Assembly (NCBI GenBank): GCA_001779315.1
Contig: MFJU01000022.1
Span: 1-50,550 of the forward strand
Source: Candidatus Gottesmanbacteria bacterium RIFCSPLOWO2_01_FULL_42_22
GTDB taxonomy: Bacteria; Patescibacteriota; Microgenomatia; 2-02-FULL-39-11
Length of the DNA stretch: 50,550 bases
Direction: 5' to 3'
The notes under the pieces are model-generated. The model worked only from the letters and a program-made list of their open reading frames with translations, was not told the DNA's origin and ran no database searches. Positions 36,475-43,609 of the stretch are shown one piece after another. Within the stretch, counting starts at the first letter, position 1; each line of letters starts with the position of its first letter. The translations under genes and the position numbers were made by a program.

Positions 36475-37093
36475 TGACCGGAGTGCCGATTGGGGCCCAG
36501 TTAAAGAGTTGTTCAGCCTCGGGTGTTTTCATATTGACGCAGCCGTGGGACATCGGCTGGCCGAAATTGTTATGCCAATATGTGCCGTGGAAGGAGAAGC
36601 CCCGGTACCAGGGAATCTGGCTGTTGCCGAAAAACATGACCCAGGGCACATTGGGCAGATAATAATAGGTGTTCCTTTCGCGGCTGCCGCCGGACATTTT
36701 TTGCGCCCTGATTTTGCGTTCGATGGTGAAAGTACCTTTGGGAGTCGGCGCCCATTTGCCGGTGGAGACGACAAAGTCGAATAATTTTGTATTACCGTCA
36801 AAACCGTAGACGTGTTGGGCAGCCAAATTGACTTCTATCCTTTTAACCCCGACCGATTCTCCTAAGACGTAAGCAAAAGAATCAAAAAGCGCAGGCACGG
36901 TCACTTTATAGCCTAAATATTCTCCGGAAGTTTCTGAAGGATCATATTGTTCGGATAGTTCCTGCCGGCTGTTGACAGGTATGCAGCCTAAAGTTGCAGA
37001 GGATTTTTGCGCATTAAGAGGTTGATTCAGCATCCAGACGACCGCAGACTCGATCAGTGTCAGAATAACCAGCAGATAAGTAGTTTTTTTCAC
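36464..37093 (-). CDS. L,D-transpeptidase (YkuD domain)
   Basis: 209 aa, GTG start. A hydrophobic N-terminal signal or anchor (about 5-22, YLLVILTLIESAVVWML) exports it. The YkuD domain spans about 82-209: RIEVNLAAQHVYGFDG, STGKWAPTPKGTFTI and the catalytic stretch HGTYWHNNFGQPMSHGCVNM with His and Cys in place. It would form 3-3 peptidoglycan cross-links or attach proteins to the wall. A consensus promoter lies 7 nt upstream of the GTG, predicting a leaderless mRNA. Confidence 0.92.
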   Translation of the reverse strand: MKKTTYLLVILTLIESAVVWMLNQPLNAQKSSATLGCIPVNSRQELSEQYDPSETSGEYLGYKVTVPALFDSFAYVLGESVGVKRIEVNLAAQHVYGFDGNTKLFDFVVSTGKWAPTPKGTFTIERKIRAQKMSGGSRERNTYYYLPNVPWVMFFGNSQIPWYRGFSFHGTYWHNNFGQPMSHGCVNMKTPEAEQLFNWAPIGTPVIIY

Positions 37094-37100
37094 TGATTCC

Positions 37101-37130
37101 AGTATAAGCTATGGAAAATAAATTTGACAA
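37101..37130 (-). promoter_or_regulatory. Promoter of L,D-transpeptidase gene, predicted leaderless
   Basis: Minus strand: -35 TTGTCA (37130-37125), 18-nt spacer, -10 TATACT (37106-37101). Seven nt separate the -10 box from the GTG start. Confidence 0.65.
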
Positions 37131-37135
37131 TGTCT

Positions 37136-37516
37136 TTATGACAAAGGTTTCATGGTTTTGATATCCTTCATGGGGAAATGCTTAAGATTAAGGGAAACGA
37201 GAATGAGATTATTGACGTTGGCGCAACCTGCGATCAAACAATCAATCAGACTGAGATTTTTATATTGTTTACTGAATTGCTGAAAATACAGTCCTGCCTG
37301 TTTGGCAGCCAGCGGGGTTATATCCCAAGTCTGAAATTCATTTAAGATGTTTTCTGTTCTCATGAGTTCAGAGGGAAAAATGTTTTTATAAATTTCGGCA
37401 ATGGAAATAGTTGAGATGGAAAGAGGGTCTTTGTCTTTAAGTCTAAGTAATAAATCAGTATATTTCTTATTTCCCCGTAAGACCCAAATAAGGACATCAG
37501 TATCGATTAAATACAT
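37136..37516 (-). CDS. VapC-like PIN-domain toxin
   Basis: 126 aa. MYLIDTDVLIWVL gives the first catalytic Asp residues (5 and 7), ISIAEIYKNIF supplies a Glu near 41, and LSLIDCLIAGCAN an Asp near 92; the last position reads SLNLKHF, as in many VapC. Likely a ribonuclease acting on RNA; the specific target is unknown. It starts 2 nt after the end of a Phd/YefM-type antitoxin gene. Confidence 0.88.
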   Translation of the reverse strand: MYLIDTDVLIWVLRGNKKYTDLLLRLKDKDPLSISTISIAEIYKNIFPSELMRTENILNEFQTWDITPLAAKQAGLYFQQFSKQYKNLSLIDCLIAGCANVNNLILVSLNLKHFPMKDIKTMKPLS

Positions 37517-37518
37517 GA

Positions 37519-37797
37519 TTAGAAGGTTCTGTTGGCGGCTTTTCTTTCCTGTTCAACCCATTTAACAACATCTTTTTTTGTCCGCCATTCGGGATGATTT
37601 TTATCGGAGAATATTCCGCTGGCTGCCATTAATGCTTTTTCAAATGTCCCGGGATTGAATTTTTTCTTACCGGTGAGCATAGCTATCTGTTCGTCTTTCT
37701 TTTCATCCCTTAAGATGACGGTATATCCATCTTTGGCTTTGGCGATGTAATCTGCAATATTCTGACGAAACTGGCTGATAGACACGTTTATAGTCAT
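37519..37797 (-). CDS. Phd/YefM-type antitoxin
   Basis: 92 aa. MTINVSISQFRQNIADYIAK and YTVILRDEKKDEQIAMLTGK match the Phd/YefM DNA-binding fold; the C-terminal half (ASGIFSDKNHPEWRTKKDVV) is the toxin-neutralising arm. The promoter contains a perfect 15-nt palindrome, a good autoregulatory operator. -10 box only 6 nt from the ATG, so leaderless. Confidence 0.85.
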   Translation of the reverse strand: MTINVSISQFRQNIADYIAKAKDGYTVILRDEKKDEQIAMLTGKKKFNPGTFEKALMAASGIFSDKNHPEWRTKKDVVKWVEQERKAANRTF

Positions 37798-37803
37798 ATT
37801 TTG

Positions 37804-37832
37804 ATATTAGTACATATTGTACTTTTCGTCAA
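37804..37832 (-). promoter_or_regulatory. Promoter and operator of Phd/PIN module
   Basis: Minus strand: -35 TTGACG (37832-37827), 17-nt spacer, -10 TAATAT (37809-37804). The palindrome AGTACAATATGTACT (37823-37809) fills the spacer, so bound antitoxin would block polymerase. Confidence 0.75.
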
Positions 37833-37892
37833 GAATAGGCAAGAAGAATCGATGAAAGCAGAATGATAAGTTTTTTTATACGCTTCTCCTTG

Positions 37893-37965
37893 TCGGGGCG
37901 ACACGATTTGAACGTGCGACCACACGACCCCCAGCCGTGTGCTCTACCAACTGAGCTACGCCCCG
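37893..37965 (-). tRNA. tRNA-Pro (anticodon GGG)
   Basis: Minus strand, 73 nt with discriminator A. Acceptor stem CGGGGCG/CGCCCCG is a perfect 7 bp, D arm GCTC-AGTTGGTA-GAGC, anticodon arm CACGG-CTGGGGG-TCGTG with GGG at positions 34-36, and T arm GCACG-TTCAAAT-CGTGT. The C1-G72 pair is as expected for tRNA-Pro. CCA is not encoded. The Phd/PIN module begins about 60 nt beyond its 3' end. Confidence 0.93.
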
Positions 37966-37977
37966 TTAATCCCTTGT

Positions 37978-37986
37978 ATTTTACCA
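37978..37986 (-). promoter_or_regulatory. Probable tRNA-Pro promoter
   Basis: Minus-strand extended -10 TGGTAAAAT, 12 nt from the tRNA 5' end. No clear -35. Tentative. Confidence 0.4.
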
Positions 37987-38028
37987 TAGATTGTGACAGA
38001 ATAATCATGATTTTTATCCGCATTTCCT

Positions 38029-38047
38029 GCCCCGATTTAATCGGGGC
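38029..38047 (+). other. Hairpin in recA leader
   Basis: GCCCCGAT, 3-nt loop, ATCGGGGC: a perfect 8-bp stem ending 22 nt before the recA ATG. No U-tract follows on either strand, so it is not a classic terminator. It could be an mRNA-stability or translation element. Confidence 0.5.
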
Positions 38048-38069
38048 CTGCCGAAAATAAAGAGATTCA

Positions 38070-39104
38070 ATGACTGTTAACCAAAAATTGCAGGCAATCC
38101 GCGTTGCCATGGACCAGATTGAAAAGCAGTACGGCCGCGGTTCCATCATGCGTTTGGGAGATCAACAAGCCGGTAAATTTGCCATGGAGGTTATTCCTAC
38201 CGGATCGCTGGCTTTGGATATCGCTTTGGGAGTCGGCGGTGTGCCCCGGGGCAGGATTATCGAGATTTTCGGTCCGGAAGCTTCCGGCAAGACGACTGTT
38301 ACTCTGTCGATTATCGCCGAAACGCAAAAGCTGGGCGGAGTAGCGGCTTTTATCGATGCCGAGCATGCTCTTGATCCCATCTGGGCGGAAAAGCTGGGAG
38401 TCAAACTGGACGATCTTCTGGTTTCCCAACCGGATACCGGAGAGCAGGCTTTGGAAATTGCTGAAACTTTAATCAGGTCCGGCGGAATTGATTTGGTAGT
38501 CATCGATTCAGTGGCAGCCCTTGTTCCCAGAGCGGAAATTGAAGGGGAAATGGGTGATTCCATGATGGGTGTTCAGGCCCGGCTCATGTCCCAGGCCTTG
38601 AGAAAACTGACCGGCGTTATTTCCAAATCGAAGACGGTAGCCATGTTTACCAACCAGTTGAGGCAGAAAATCGGCGTTATGTTCGGCAATCCGGAGACAA
38701 CACCCGGAGGATTAGCTTTGAAATTCTATGCGACGATGCGTATGGATATCAGAAAAATTGAAACGCTGAAAGCCCAGGATAAAGCGATTGGTTCCCGGCA
38801 CAGGGTCAGGATTGTTAAAAATAAAGTAGCCGCTCCTTTCAGGATTGCCGAATTCGATATCCTGGAAAACGGCATTTCAAAGGAAGGGGCTATCATCGAT
38901 ATCGGCCTGGAATTCAGCGTTCTGAATAAAGCAGGTGCTTTTATCAAGTATCAGGATAAAGTTCTGGGTCAGGGACGGGAAGCCGTCAGGATCTATCTTT
39001 CAGAAAACCCCAAACTGGCCAAAGAAATTATGGAAGGCATTTGGAAAGCGTATAAAACAGGCCAGCAGAAAGATAAAATTGTCGGCAAAGAAGATACTAA
39101 TTAA
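38070..39104 (+). CDS. recA: Recombinase A
   Basis: ATP-dependent strand exchange and DNA-repair recombinase, 344 aa. Walker [10 protein letters not shown] near 67-75, the Walker B region [10 protein letters not shown] near 140, loop L1 ([10 protein letters not shown]), loop L2 ([20 protein letters not shown]) and the C-terminal domain are all present. No LexA-type operator is evident. recX follows after 3 nt. Confidence 0.98.
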   Translation: MTVNQKLQAIRVAMDQIEKQYGRGSIMRLGDQQAGKFAMEVIPTGSLALDIALGVGGVPRGRIIEIFGPEASGKTTVTLSIIAETQKLGGVAAFIDAEHALDPIWAEKLGVKLDDLLVSQPDTGEQALEIAETLIRSGGIDLVVIDSVAALVPRAEIEGEMGDSMMGVQARLMSQALRKLTGVISKSKTVAMFTNQLRQKIGVMFGNPETTPGGLALKFYATMRMDIRKIETLKAQDKAIGSRHRVRIVKNKVAAPFRIAEFDILENGISKEGAIIDIGLEFSVLNKAGAFIKYQDKVLGQGREAVRIYLSENPKLAKEIMEGIWKAYKTGQQKDKIVGKEDTN

Positions 39105-39107
39105 TTC

Positions 39108-39584
39108 ATGCAGGATGAGGAATACGGTAAGATCAAAAATTACGCCCTGAAACTGCTGTCCATCCGTCCCAGATCGGTGGCGGAAATAAAAAAAAGACTG
39201 ACTTCTTATATAGCCAGGAAAAAATTCCCCGTCCAAATTTTAGACCGTCTAATTAAAGAATTGGCTGATTTAAATTTTCTGAATGATAAGGATTTTGCCC
39301 TTTGGTGGCTGGACCAGCGGGGGAGAGCTAATATCAAAGGAAAAACTTTTATTAGGGCGGAACTTCTGCAAAAGGGTATTGACCGGGAGGTGATTGCCGA
39401 AGTATTAACCGGTTTGGAACCGGAGCAGGAAATGGATAAAGCCCTTCAATTAACGGAAAAAAAATTCGCTTCAGTGAAAATCAGTCGGGATACGGAATTT
39501 AAAATAGGCCGCTATTTGACCGGGCGCGGTTTTTCTTACGATATCATCAAAAAAGTGATTGACTCTTTAAGGCAAAGAAGTTAA
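39108..39584 (+). CDS. recX: Regulatory protein RecX
   Basis: 158 aa, RecA modulator. Three-helix repeats visible: ALKLLSIRPRSVAEIKKRL, LADLNFLNDKDFALWWLDQR and the final GRYLTGRGFSYDIIKKVID. Directly after recA, the common bacterial arrangement. A promoter for the rny leader lies inside its 3' end. Confidence 0.9.
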   Translation: MQDEEYGKIKNYALKLLSIRPRSVAEIKKRLTSYIARKKFPVQILDRLIKELADLNFLNDKDFALWWLDQRGRANIKGKTFIRAELLQKGIDREVIAEVLTGLEPEQEMDKALQLTEKKFASVKISRDTEFKIGRYLTGRGFSYDIIKKVIDSLRQRS

Positions 39585-39587
39585 AAT
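39559..39587 (+). promoter_or_regulatory. Promoter of rny
   Basis: -35 TTGACT (39559-39564), 17-nt spacer, -10 TAAAAT (39582-39587). Predicted start near 39594 yields a leader of about 180 nt for RNase Y. Confidence 0.65.
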
Positions 39588-39600
39588 AGAACCATAATTT

Positions 39601-39726
39601 CGGGATTTTAAGGGAAATTAGAAAAGGTTAGATATGCATTTTCAGTTATATTTAGAAAAATACATATTTCCAGCCGCAATACGCGGATTTTCTTCCGCGG
39701 ATTCTTCAATTTCTTAAAAAATCCCG
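39601..39726 (+). promoter_or_regulatory. Structured rny leader enclosing a 27-codon open frame
   Basis: CGGGATTTT (39601-39609) is perfectly complementary to AAAATCCCG (39718-39726), closing a region of about 108 nt. Inside is the hairpin CGCGGA-TTTTCT-TCCGCG (about 39682-39699) and the reading frame 39634-39717. The rny Shine-Dalgarno (AAGGAGGG) and ATG follow 30-47 nt later. A leader this long with a closing stem is unusual in this compact window and suggests regulation of RNase Y. Confidence 0.5.
39634..39717 (+). CDS. Possible leader peptide upstream of rny
   Basis: 27 codons, MHFQLYLEKYIFPAAIRGFS followed by SADSSIS. AAAAGG precedes the ATG by 6 nt. The stop codon lies immediately before the right arm of the long-range stem, so translation would affect that structure. 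No homology is recognised. It may be chance; the position is what makes it worth listing. Confidence 0.3.
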   Translation: MHFQLYLEKYIFPAAIRGFSSADSSIS

Positions 39727-39772
39727 TAAGCAACACTGTTATCAAGCCGTTATCCTAAGGAGGGTATATTTT

Positions 39773-41296
39773 ATGTTGTCAGTTCTAAAGACCATTTTAT
39801 CCAGATTAGAAAAGATCGAAAAACAGTTGGATACGGAAAAAGTTACTCCGCCGGTTGCAGAGGTTAAACAGCAGGTACAACCGCCCCAAAAAGCTGATCT
39901 GGGGCAGATACAGCAGGAAGCCAGGGCTATCCTGATTGAAGCCAAGGATGAAGCTTTCCGTCTTAAAAGAGAGGCTGAGGATAAAGCACAAAAGATACGA
40001 CAGGAAATCCTCTCGATTGAAAACAGGGTTTTAGCCAAGGAGGAATCAATTGATAAAAAAATCAGCCAGATGGAGGCTTTGGAGCGGGAATTAAAAAAGA
40101 AAGAGGATTCCATCGAAAGCCGGACTGGGGAAGCCGATAAATTAAGAAGCGATCTTATTAATAAACTGGAAAGTGTGGCCCATTTGACCCGGGATGAAGC
40201 CAAAAAGCTGATACTATCGGCTGTGGAGGAGAAATTGAAAGAGGAAATTGCCAAGAGGATCAGGGAAGCTGAATCGCAAGCCAAACAGGAAGCCGATACC
40301 AAAGTCAGGGAAATCCTGATTGATGCCATGAAGCATGGCGCTACCGATTATGTGCCTGAATATACTGTTTCCACCATCAAAATCAGCGATGAGGATTTCA
40401 AGGGCAGGATAATCGGCAAAGAGGGCAGGAATATCCGGGCATTTGAAATGGCCACCGGAGTTGATGTTGATCTGGATGAGGAAGGGGTTATCAGACTGTC
40501 TTCTTTTGATTCGGTCAGACGGGAAATTGCCAGAGTCACTCTGGAGAAGCTTTTAAAGGACGGACGTATCCAGCCGGTCAGGATAGAAGAGCTGGTCAGG
40601 CAGACAAAGCAGGAAGTGGAAAGGGTGATGTTTAAGGAAGGGGAAAAGCTCTGTCATACTGTGGGCGTCTACAATCTTCCCAGCGATAAAATTGCTCTAT
40701 TAGGCCGTTTTAAATACCGTTTTTCCTATGGCCAGAATATGATTGCCCATACTTTGGAGGAAACCAAAATCGGTATAGCTTTAGCCCATGAATTGGGAGC
40801 AGATGTCAACATTGTCCGTTTGGGTTGCCTGCTTCATGATATCGGCAAGGTTATCACAGACAAAGAAGGCAGCCACGTCCAGCTGGGTGTGGAGCTTCTC
40901 AAGAAAAACGGTATGCCGCAGGCGGTTATCGACTGTGTCGCCTCGCATCATGAAGATATCCCGTTTCCATCATTGGAAGCAGTTATTATTTATGTTGCTG
41001 ACGCCATATCAGGTTCCCGGCCCGGAGCCCGTTATGAGAATATCGATGAGTATGTTAAAAGATTGAAAACTTTAGAGGAAACAGCCACTGCTTTTCCCGG
41101 TATTGATAAAGCCTATGCATTGCAGGCGGGCAGGGAACTTCGGGTCATCATTGATCCGGGTAAACTGGATGATGCGGCAGTGACGGTAGTTACCAGAAAA
41201 ATCCGTGATGAAATTGAGAAAAAATTCCCGACCTTCCCGGGCCAGATAAAGATAACTTCCATCAGGGAACTGCGGGTGACGGAAACAGTACATTAG
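39773..41296 (+). CDS. rny: Ribonuclease Y without N-terminal membrane anchor
   Basis: Endoribonuclease initiating mRNA decay, 507 aa. Long coiled coil (about 40-200), KH domain with GRIIGKEGRNIRAFEMATG (about 210-225), HD domain with AHTLEETKIGIALAHELG and CLLHDIGK (His-Asp near 353), and a C-terminal RNase Y domain ending ITSIRELRVTETVH. Typical RNase Y starts with a transmembrane helix; this one starts MLSVLKTILSRLEKIEKQLD, which is amphipathic and not long enough for a membrane span. A strong AAGGAGGG precedes the ATG by 9 nt. Confidence 0.95.
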   Translation: MLSVLKTILSRLEKIEKQLDTEKVTPPVAEVKQQVQPPQKADLGQIQQEARAILIEAKDEAFRLKREAEDKAQKIRQEILSIENRVLAKEESIDKKISQMEALERELKKKEDSIESRTGEADKLRSDLINKLESVAHLTRDEAKKLILSAVEEKLKEEIAKRIREAESQAKQEADTKVREILIDAMKHGATDYVPEYTVSTIKISDEDFKGRIIGKEGRNIRAFEMATGVDVDLDEEGVIRLSSFDSVRREIARVTLEKLLKDGRIQPVRIEELVRQTKQEVERVMFKEGEKLCHTVGVYNLPSDKIALLGRFKYRFSYGQNMIAHTLEETKIGIALAHELGADVNIVRLGCLLHDIGKVITDKEGSHVQLGVELLKKNGMPQAVIDCVASHHEDIPFPSLEAVIIYVADAISGSRPGARYENIDEYVKRLKTLEETATAFPGIDKAYALQAGRELRVIIDPGKLDDAAVTVVTRKIRDEIEKKFPTFPGQIKITSIRELRVTETVH

Positions 41297-41340
41297 GCCT
41301 TTCCAACGGTCTAAATAATCACAGGTACTTAAATTGGGGC

Positions 41341-41369
41341 TTGACAACAACCAAAAAAAATTCTACATT
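41341..41369 (+). promoter_or_regulatory. HU gene promoter
   Basis: Perfect -35 TTGACA (41341-41346), 17-nt spacer, -10 TACATT (41364-41369). Leader of about 87 nt with hairpin CGACT-AAATAT-AGTCG (41418-41433) just before a strong AAAGGAGGTG. Confidence 0.65.
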
Positions 41370-41462
41370 GGATTTTGGATTTTCACAGCAATCTGAAAAA
41401 TTATTCGCCTGCCCCTGCGACTAAATATAGTCGTGGAAAAAAAGGAGGTGAATTTAAGATAA

Positions 41463-41735
41463 ATGACCAAATCTGATTTGGTTGATTACGTCGCCAAGAA
41501 AGCCAATCTGACCGCTAAAGCCGCCAAAGATGCCGTCAATTCCGTCTTCAACGCCGTCACAGAAACTCTAAAAAAAGGTGATAAAGTTGTCGTGACAGGA
41601 TTCGGTACTTTTATGGTCCGCTCCAGAGCAGCCAGAAAAGGCCGGAACCCGCAGACAGGAGCTCCGATTAATATTCCTGCCAGAAAAACTCCCGGCTTTA
41701 CTGCAGGCAAAGCGCTTAAAAAGTCAATTAGATAA
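41463..41735 (+). CDS. hup: DNA-binding protein HU
   Basis: 90 aa nucleoid protein. MTKSDLVDYVAKKANLTAKA, DKVVVTGFGTFMVRSRAARK and GRNPQTGAPINIPARKTPGF include the DNA-binding arm with its Pro. Canonical length. Own promoter, strong Shine-Dalgarno (AAAGGAGGTG) and own terminator: a highly expressed monocistron. Confidence 0.96.
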   Translation: MTKSDLVDYVAKKANLTAKAAKDAVNSVFNAVTETLKKGDKVVVTGFGTFMVRSRAARKGRNPQTGAPINIPARKTPGFTAGKALKKSIR

Positions 41736-41757
41736 TTCCGATTCTATCGGGATTTTA
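41736..41757 (+). terminator. Terminator of HU gene
   Basis: TTCCGAT, 3-nt loop TCT, ATCGGGA (7 bp with one G-T pair), then TTTTATAT, starting at the base after the stop codon. Confidence 0.7.
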
Positions 41758-41798
41758 TATAGAAGAACCCCGACCCATAAGTCGGGATTCTTCTATAT
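41757..41798 (+). terminator. Long hairpin downstream of HU
   Basis: ATATAGAAGAACCCCGAC (41757-41774), 6-nt loop, GTCGGGATTCTTCTATAT (41781-41798): 18 positions with one mismatch. There is no separate U-tract, but the outer stem is AT-rich. Possibly a second terminator or an RNA end-stabiliser between HU and the ABC operon. Confidence 0.5.
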
Positions 41799-41818
41799 CC
41801 GAAAATAAGCCTGGCAAG

Positions 41819-41827
41819 TGATATACT
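41819..41827 (+). promoter_or_regulatory. ABC operon promoter, extended -10
   Basis: TGATATACT, extended -10, 10 nt before the ATG at 41838, so the leader would be only about 3-4 nt. No clear -35. Confidence 0.5.
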
Positions 41828-41837
41828 ATATCTTCAA

Positions 41838-42818
41838 ATGTCGGTAATCAGTGTTTCCCGTTTAAAAAAATATTTCCGTGTCTTTAAAAGAAAAGAGGGG
41901 CTTTTGCCGACTCTGAAATCTTTGGTAAAAAGGCCCTTTGAAACCGTCAAAGCCGTAGATGATATTTCCTTTAATATAGAAGAAGGGGAACTGGTAGGTT
42001 TTATCGGTCCAAACGGTGCCGGCAAGACGACCACTCTTAAATGCCTGTCAGGCCTTCTCTATCCGTCAGAAGGCAAAGTCCGGGTATTAAATTACGAACC
42101 ATTTAAAAGAGACAGCCGGTATTTGAAGCAGATAAGTCTGGTCATGGGTCAGAAAAACCAGCTCTGGTGGGATCTTCCCTCTGTCGAGTCTTTCAGATTG
42201 AACAAGGAAATATATGATTTGAGCGAAAACGAATATCAAAAAAATCTGAAAGAGCTGTCTGAACTTTTGGATGTCGGCGATTTGGGTAAAGTACCGGTCA
42301 GGCAGCTGTCTTTGGGACAAAGAATGAAAATGGAACTGATAGCTGCCCTCATCCATCATCCCAAAGTTCTCTTTCTGGACGAGCCGACCATTGGTCTTGA
42401 TATCGTCATGCAGAAAAAAATGCGGGACTTTATCGCCAATTACAACCGTATCCACAAAGCCACCATTATTCTCACGAGCCATTATATGGCCGATGTAAAG
42501 GAACTGGCCAAAAGGGTTATCATCATTGACAGGGGGAGACTTATCTATGACGGCAATCTGGTCAATTTAGGCCGTAAATATGCTGATCACAAAGTCATTA
42601 CCGCCCATTTTGAAAAAGCGGTCAATGGAGAAAATTTTAAGCATTTGGGCAAAATAAAAACTGTCAATGAGAAATCACTGGTTCTGACCGTGCCCAAATC
42701 AAAAGCCATTTCGATAGCTACCGATCTTCTCAATAACTACCGCATCAGGGATTTCGATATAGAAGAACCAGAACTCGAAGATATCATTTCCATTATATTC
42801 AGTCACAAAACCTCATGA
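41838..42818 (+). CDS. ABC transporter ATP-binding protein
   Basis: 326 aa ATPase of an ABC-2 type exporter. Walker A GPNGAGKTTT (about 57-66), Q-loop MGQKNQLWWDLP, signature LSLGQRMK, Walker B KVLFLDEP and switch His in LTSHYMADV are intact. An N-terminal extension of about 35 residues precedes the usual strand, and a C-terminal domain of about 80 residues follows. Overlaps its permease partner by 4 nt. Substrate unknown; this ATPase type with paired DUF990-like permeases is thought to export drugs, lipids or cell-surface material. Confidence 0.93.
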   Translation: MSVISVSRLKKYFRVFKRKEGLLPTLKSLVKRPFETVKAVDDISFNIEEGELVGFIGPNGAGKTTTLKCLSGLLYPSEGKVRVLNYEPFKRDSRYLKQISLVMGQKNQLWWDLPSVESFRLNKEIYDLSENEYQKNLKELSELLDVGDLGKVPVRQLSLGQRMKMELIAALIHHPKVLFLDEPTIGLDIVMQKKMRDFIANYNRIHKATIILTSHYMADVKELAKRVIIIDRGRLIYDGNLVNLGRKYADHKVITAHFEKAVNGENFKHLGKIKTVNEKSLVLTVPKSKAISIATDLLNNYRIRDFDIEEPELEDIISIIFSHKTS

Positions 42819-43609
42819 AAAAATACCTGTTTGTGACCAAAAACTCCCTGGCGGAATATTTTACTTACCGGCTTAATTTTGTCTTATGGCGGGTGCGCGT
42901 GGTGATTTCCGTTTTGATTACTTTTTTTCTCTGGCAGACAATTTATTCGGGACGCCGGGAAATTTTTAACTACAACCAAAGCCAAATGATGACCTATGTC
43001 ATTCTTTTGTCGTTTATCAGCGCGGTAGTTATGTCCACCCAGACATTCCGGGTGGCCGAAGAAATCAATTCAGGCTCTTTGTCCAATTTTCTCATCCGTC
43101 CTTTAAGCTATTTCCGTTTTAATCTTTCCCGGGATTTGGCGGATAAAATTATCAACATTATTTTTGCTACAATCGAAGTGCCATTAATCATCTTAATTTT
43201 CCGTCCGCCCTTTTTTTGGCAAACCAACCCTCTCAACTTGATTTTATTCTTCTTCTCCCTGGTACTGTCAACTTTGCTTTTTTTTGAAATCAGCATGCTT
43301 TTGTCATTAATCGGTTTCTGGTCCAGGGAAGTTTGGGCCCCCAGATTTATTTTTTTCATTCTCATTGCTTTTCTGGCCGGTACTTATTTTCCCCTGGATA
43401 TTGTGCCTGCTCCCCTTTATTCTTTTTTGAAACTTTTGCCTTTTACCTATCTGGTTTTTTTCCCTTTGAGAATTTATTTAGGAGGAGTAAGTGTGTCTTT
43501 TATGGCTACCGGTTTAGCTGTTTCCTCAAGCTGGATTTTTGTGCTTTATTTTATCATGAGAAAAGTTTGGCGAAACGGCCTGAAAATTTATACTGCAGAG
43601 GGCAAATGA
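42815..43609 (+). CDS. ABC-2 family permease, subunit 1 (DUF990-like)
   Basis: 264 aa, about six membrane segments. It starts with a short cytoplasmic helix and YFTYRLNFVLWRVRVVISVL; the segment ISAVVMSTQTFRVAEEINSG, then LSNFLIRPLSYFRFNL, matches the ABC2_membrane_6/DUF990 pattern. Coupled by overlap to the ATPase before and to the second permease after. Confidence 0.85.
   Translation: MKKYLFVTKNSLAEYFTYRLNFVLWRVRVVISVLITFFLWQTIYSGRREIFNYNQSQMMTYVILLSFISAVVMSTQTFRVAEEINSGSLSNFLIRPLSYFRFNLSRDLADKIINIIFATIEVPLIILIFRPPFFWQTNPLNLILFFFSLVLSTLLFFEISMLLSLIGFWSREVWAPRFIFFILIAFLAGTYFPLDIVPAPLYSFLKLLPFTYLVFFPLRIYLGGVSVSFMATGLAVSSSWIFVLYFIMRKVWRNGLKIYTAEGK

Noticed and set aside
37799-37892. Duplicate of the tRNA-Pro 3' end as an attachment site for the Phd/PIN module
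   Set aside because: I looked for a second copy of the tRNA 3' segment near the module and found none.
43333-43605. N-terminal extension of the second ABC permease
   Set aside because: It is inside the first permease gene; the ATGA overlap at 43606 gives the proper start.
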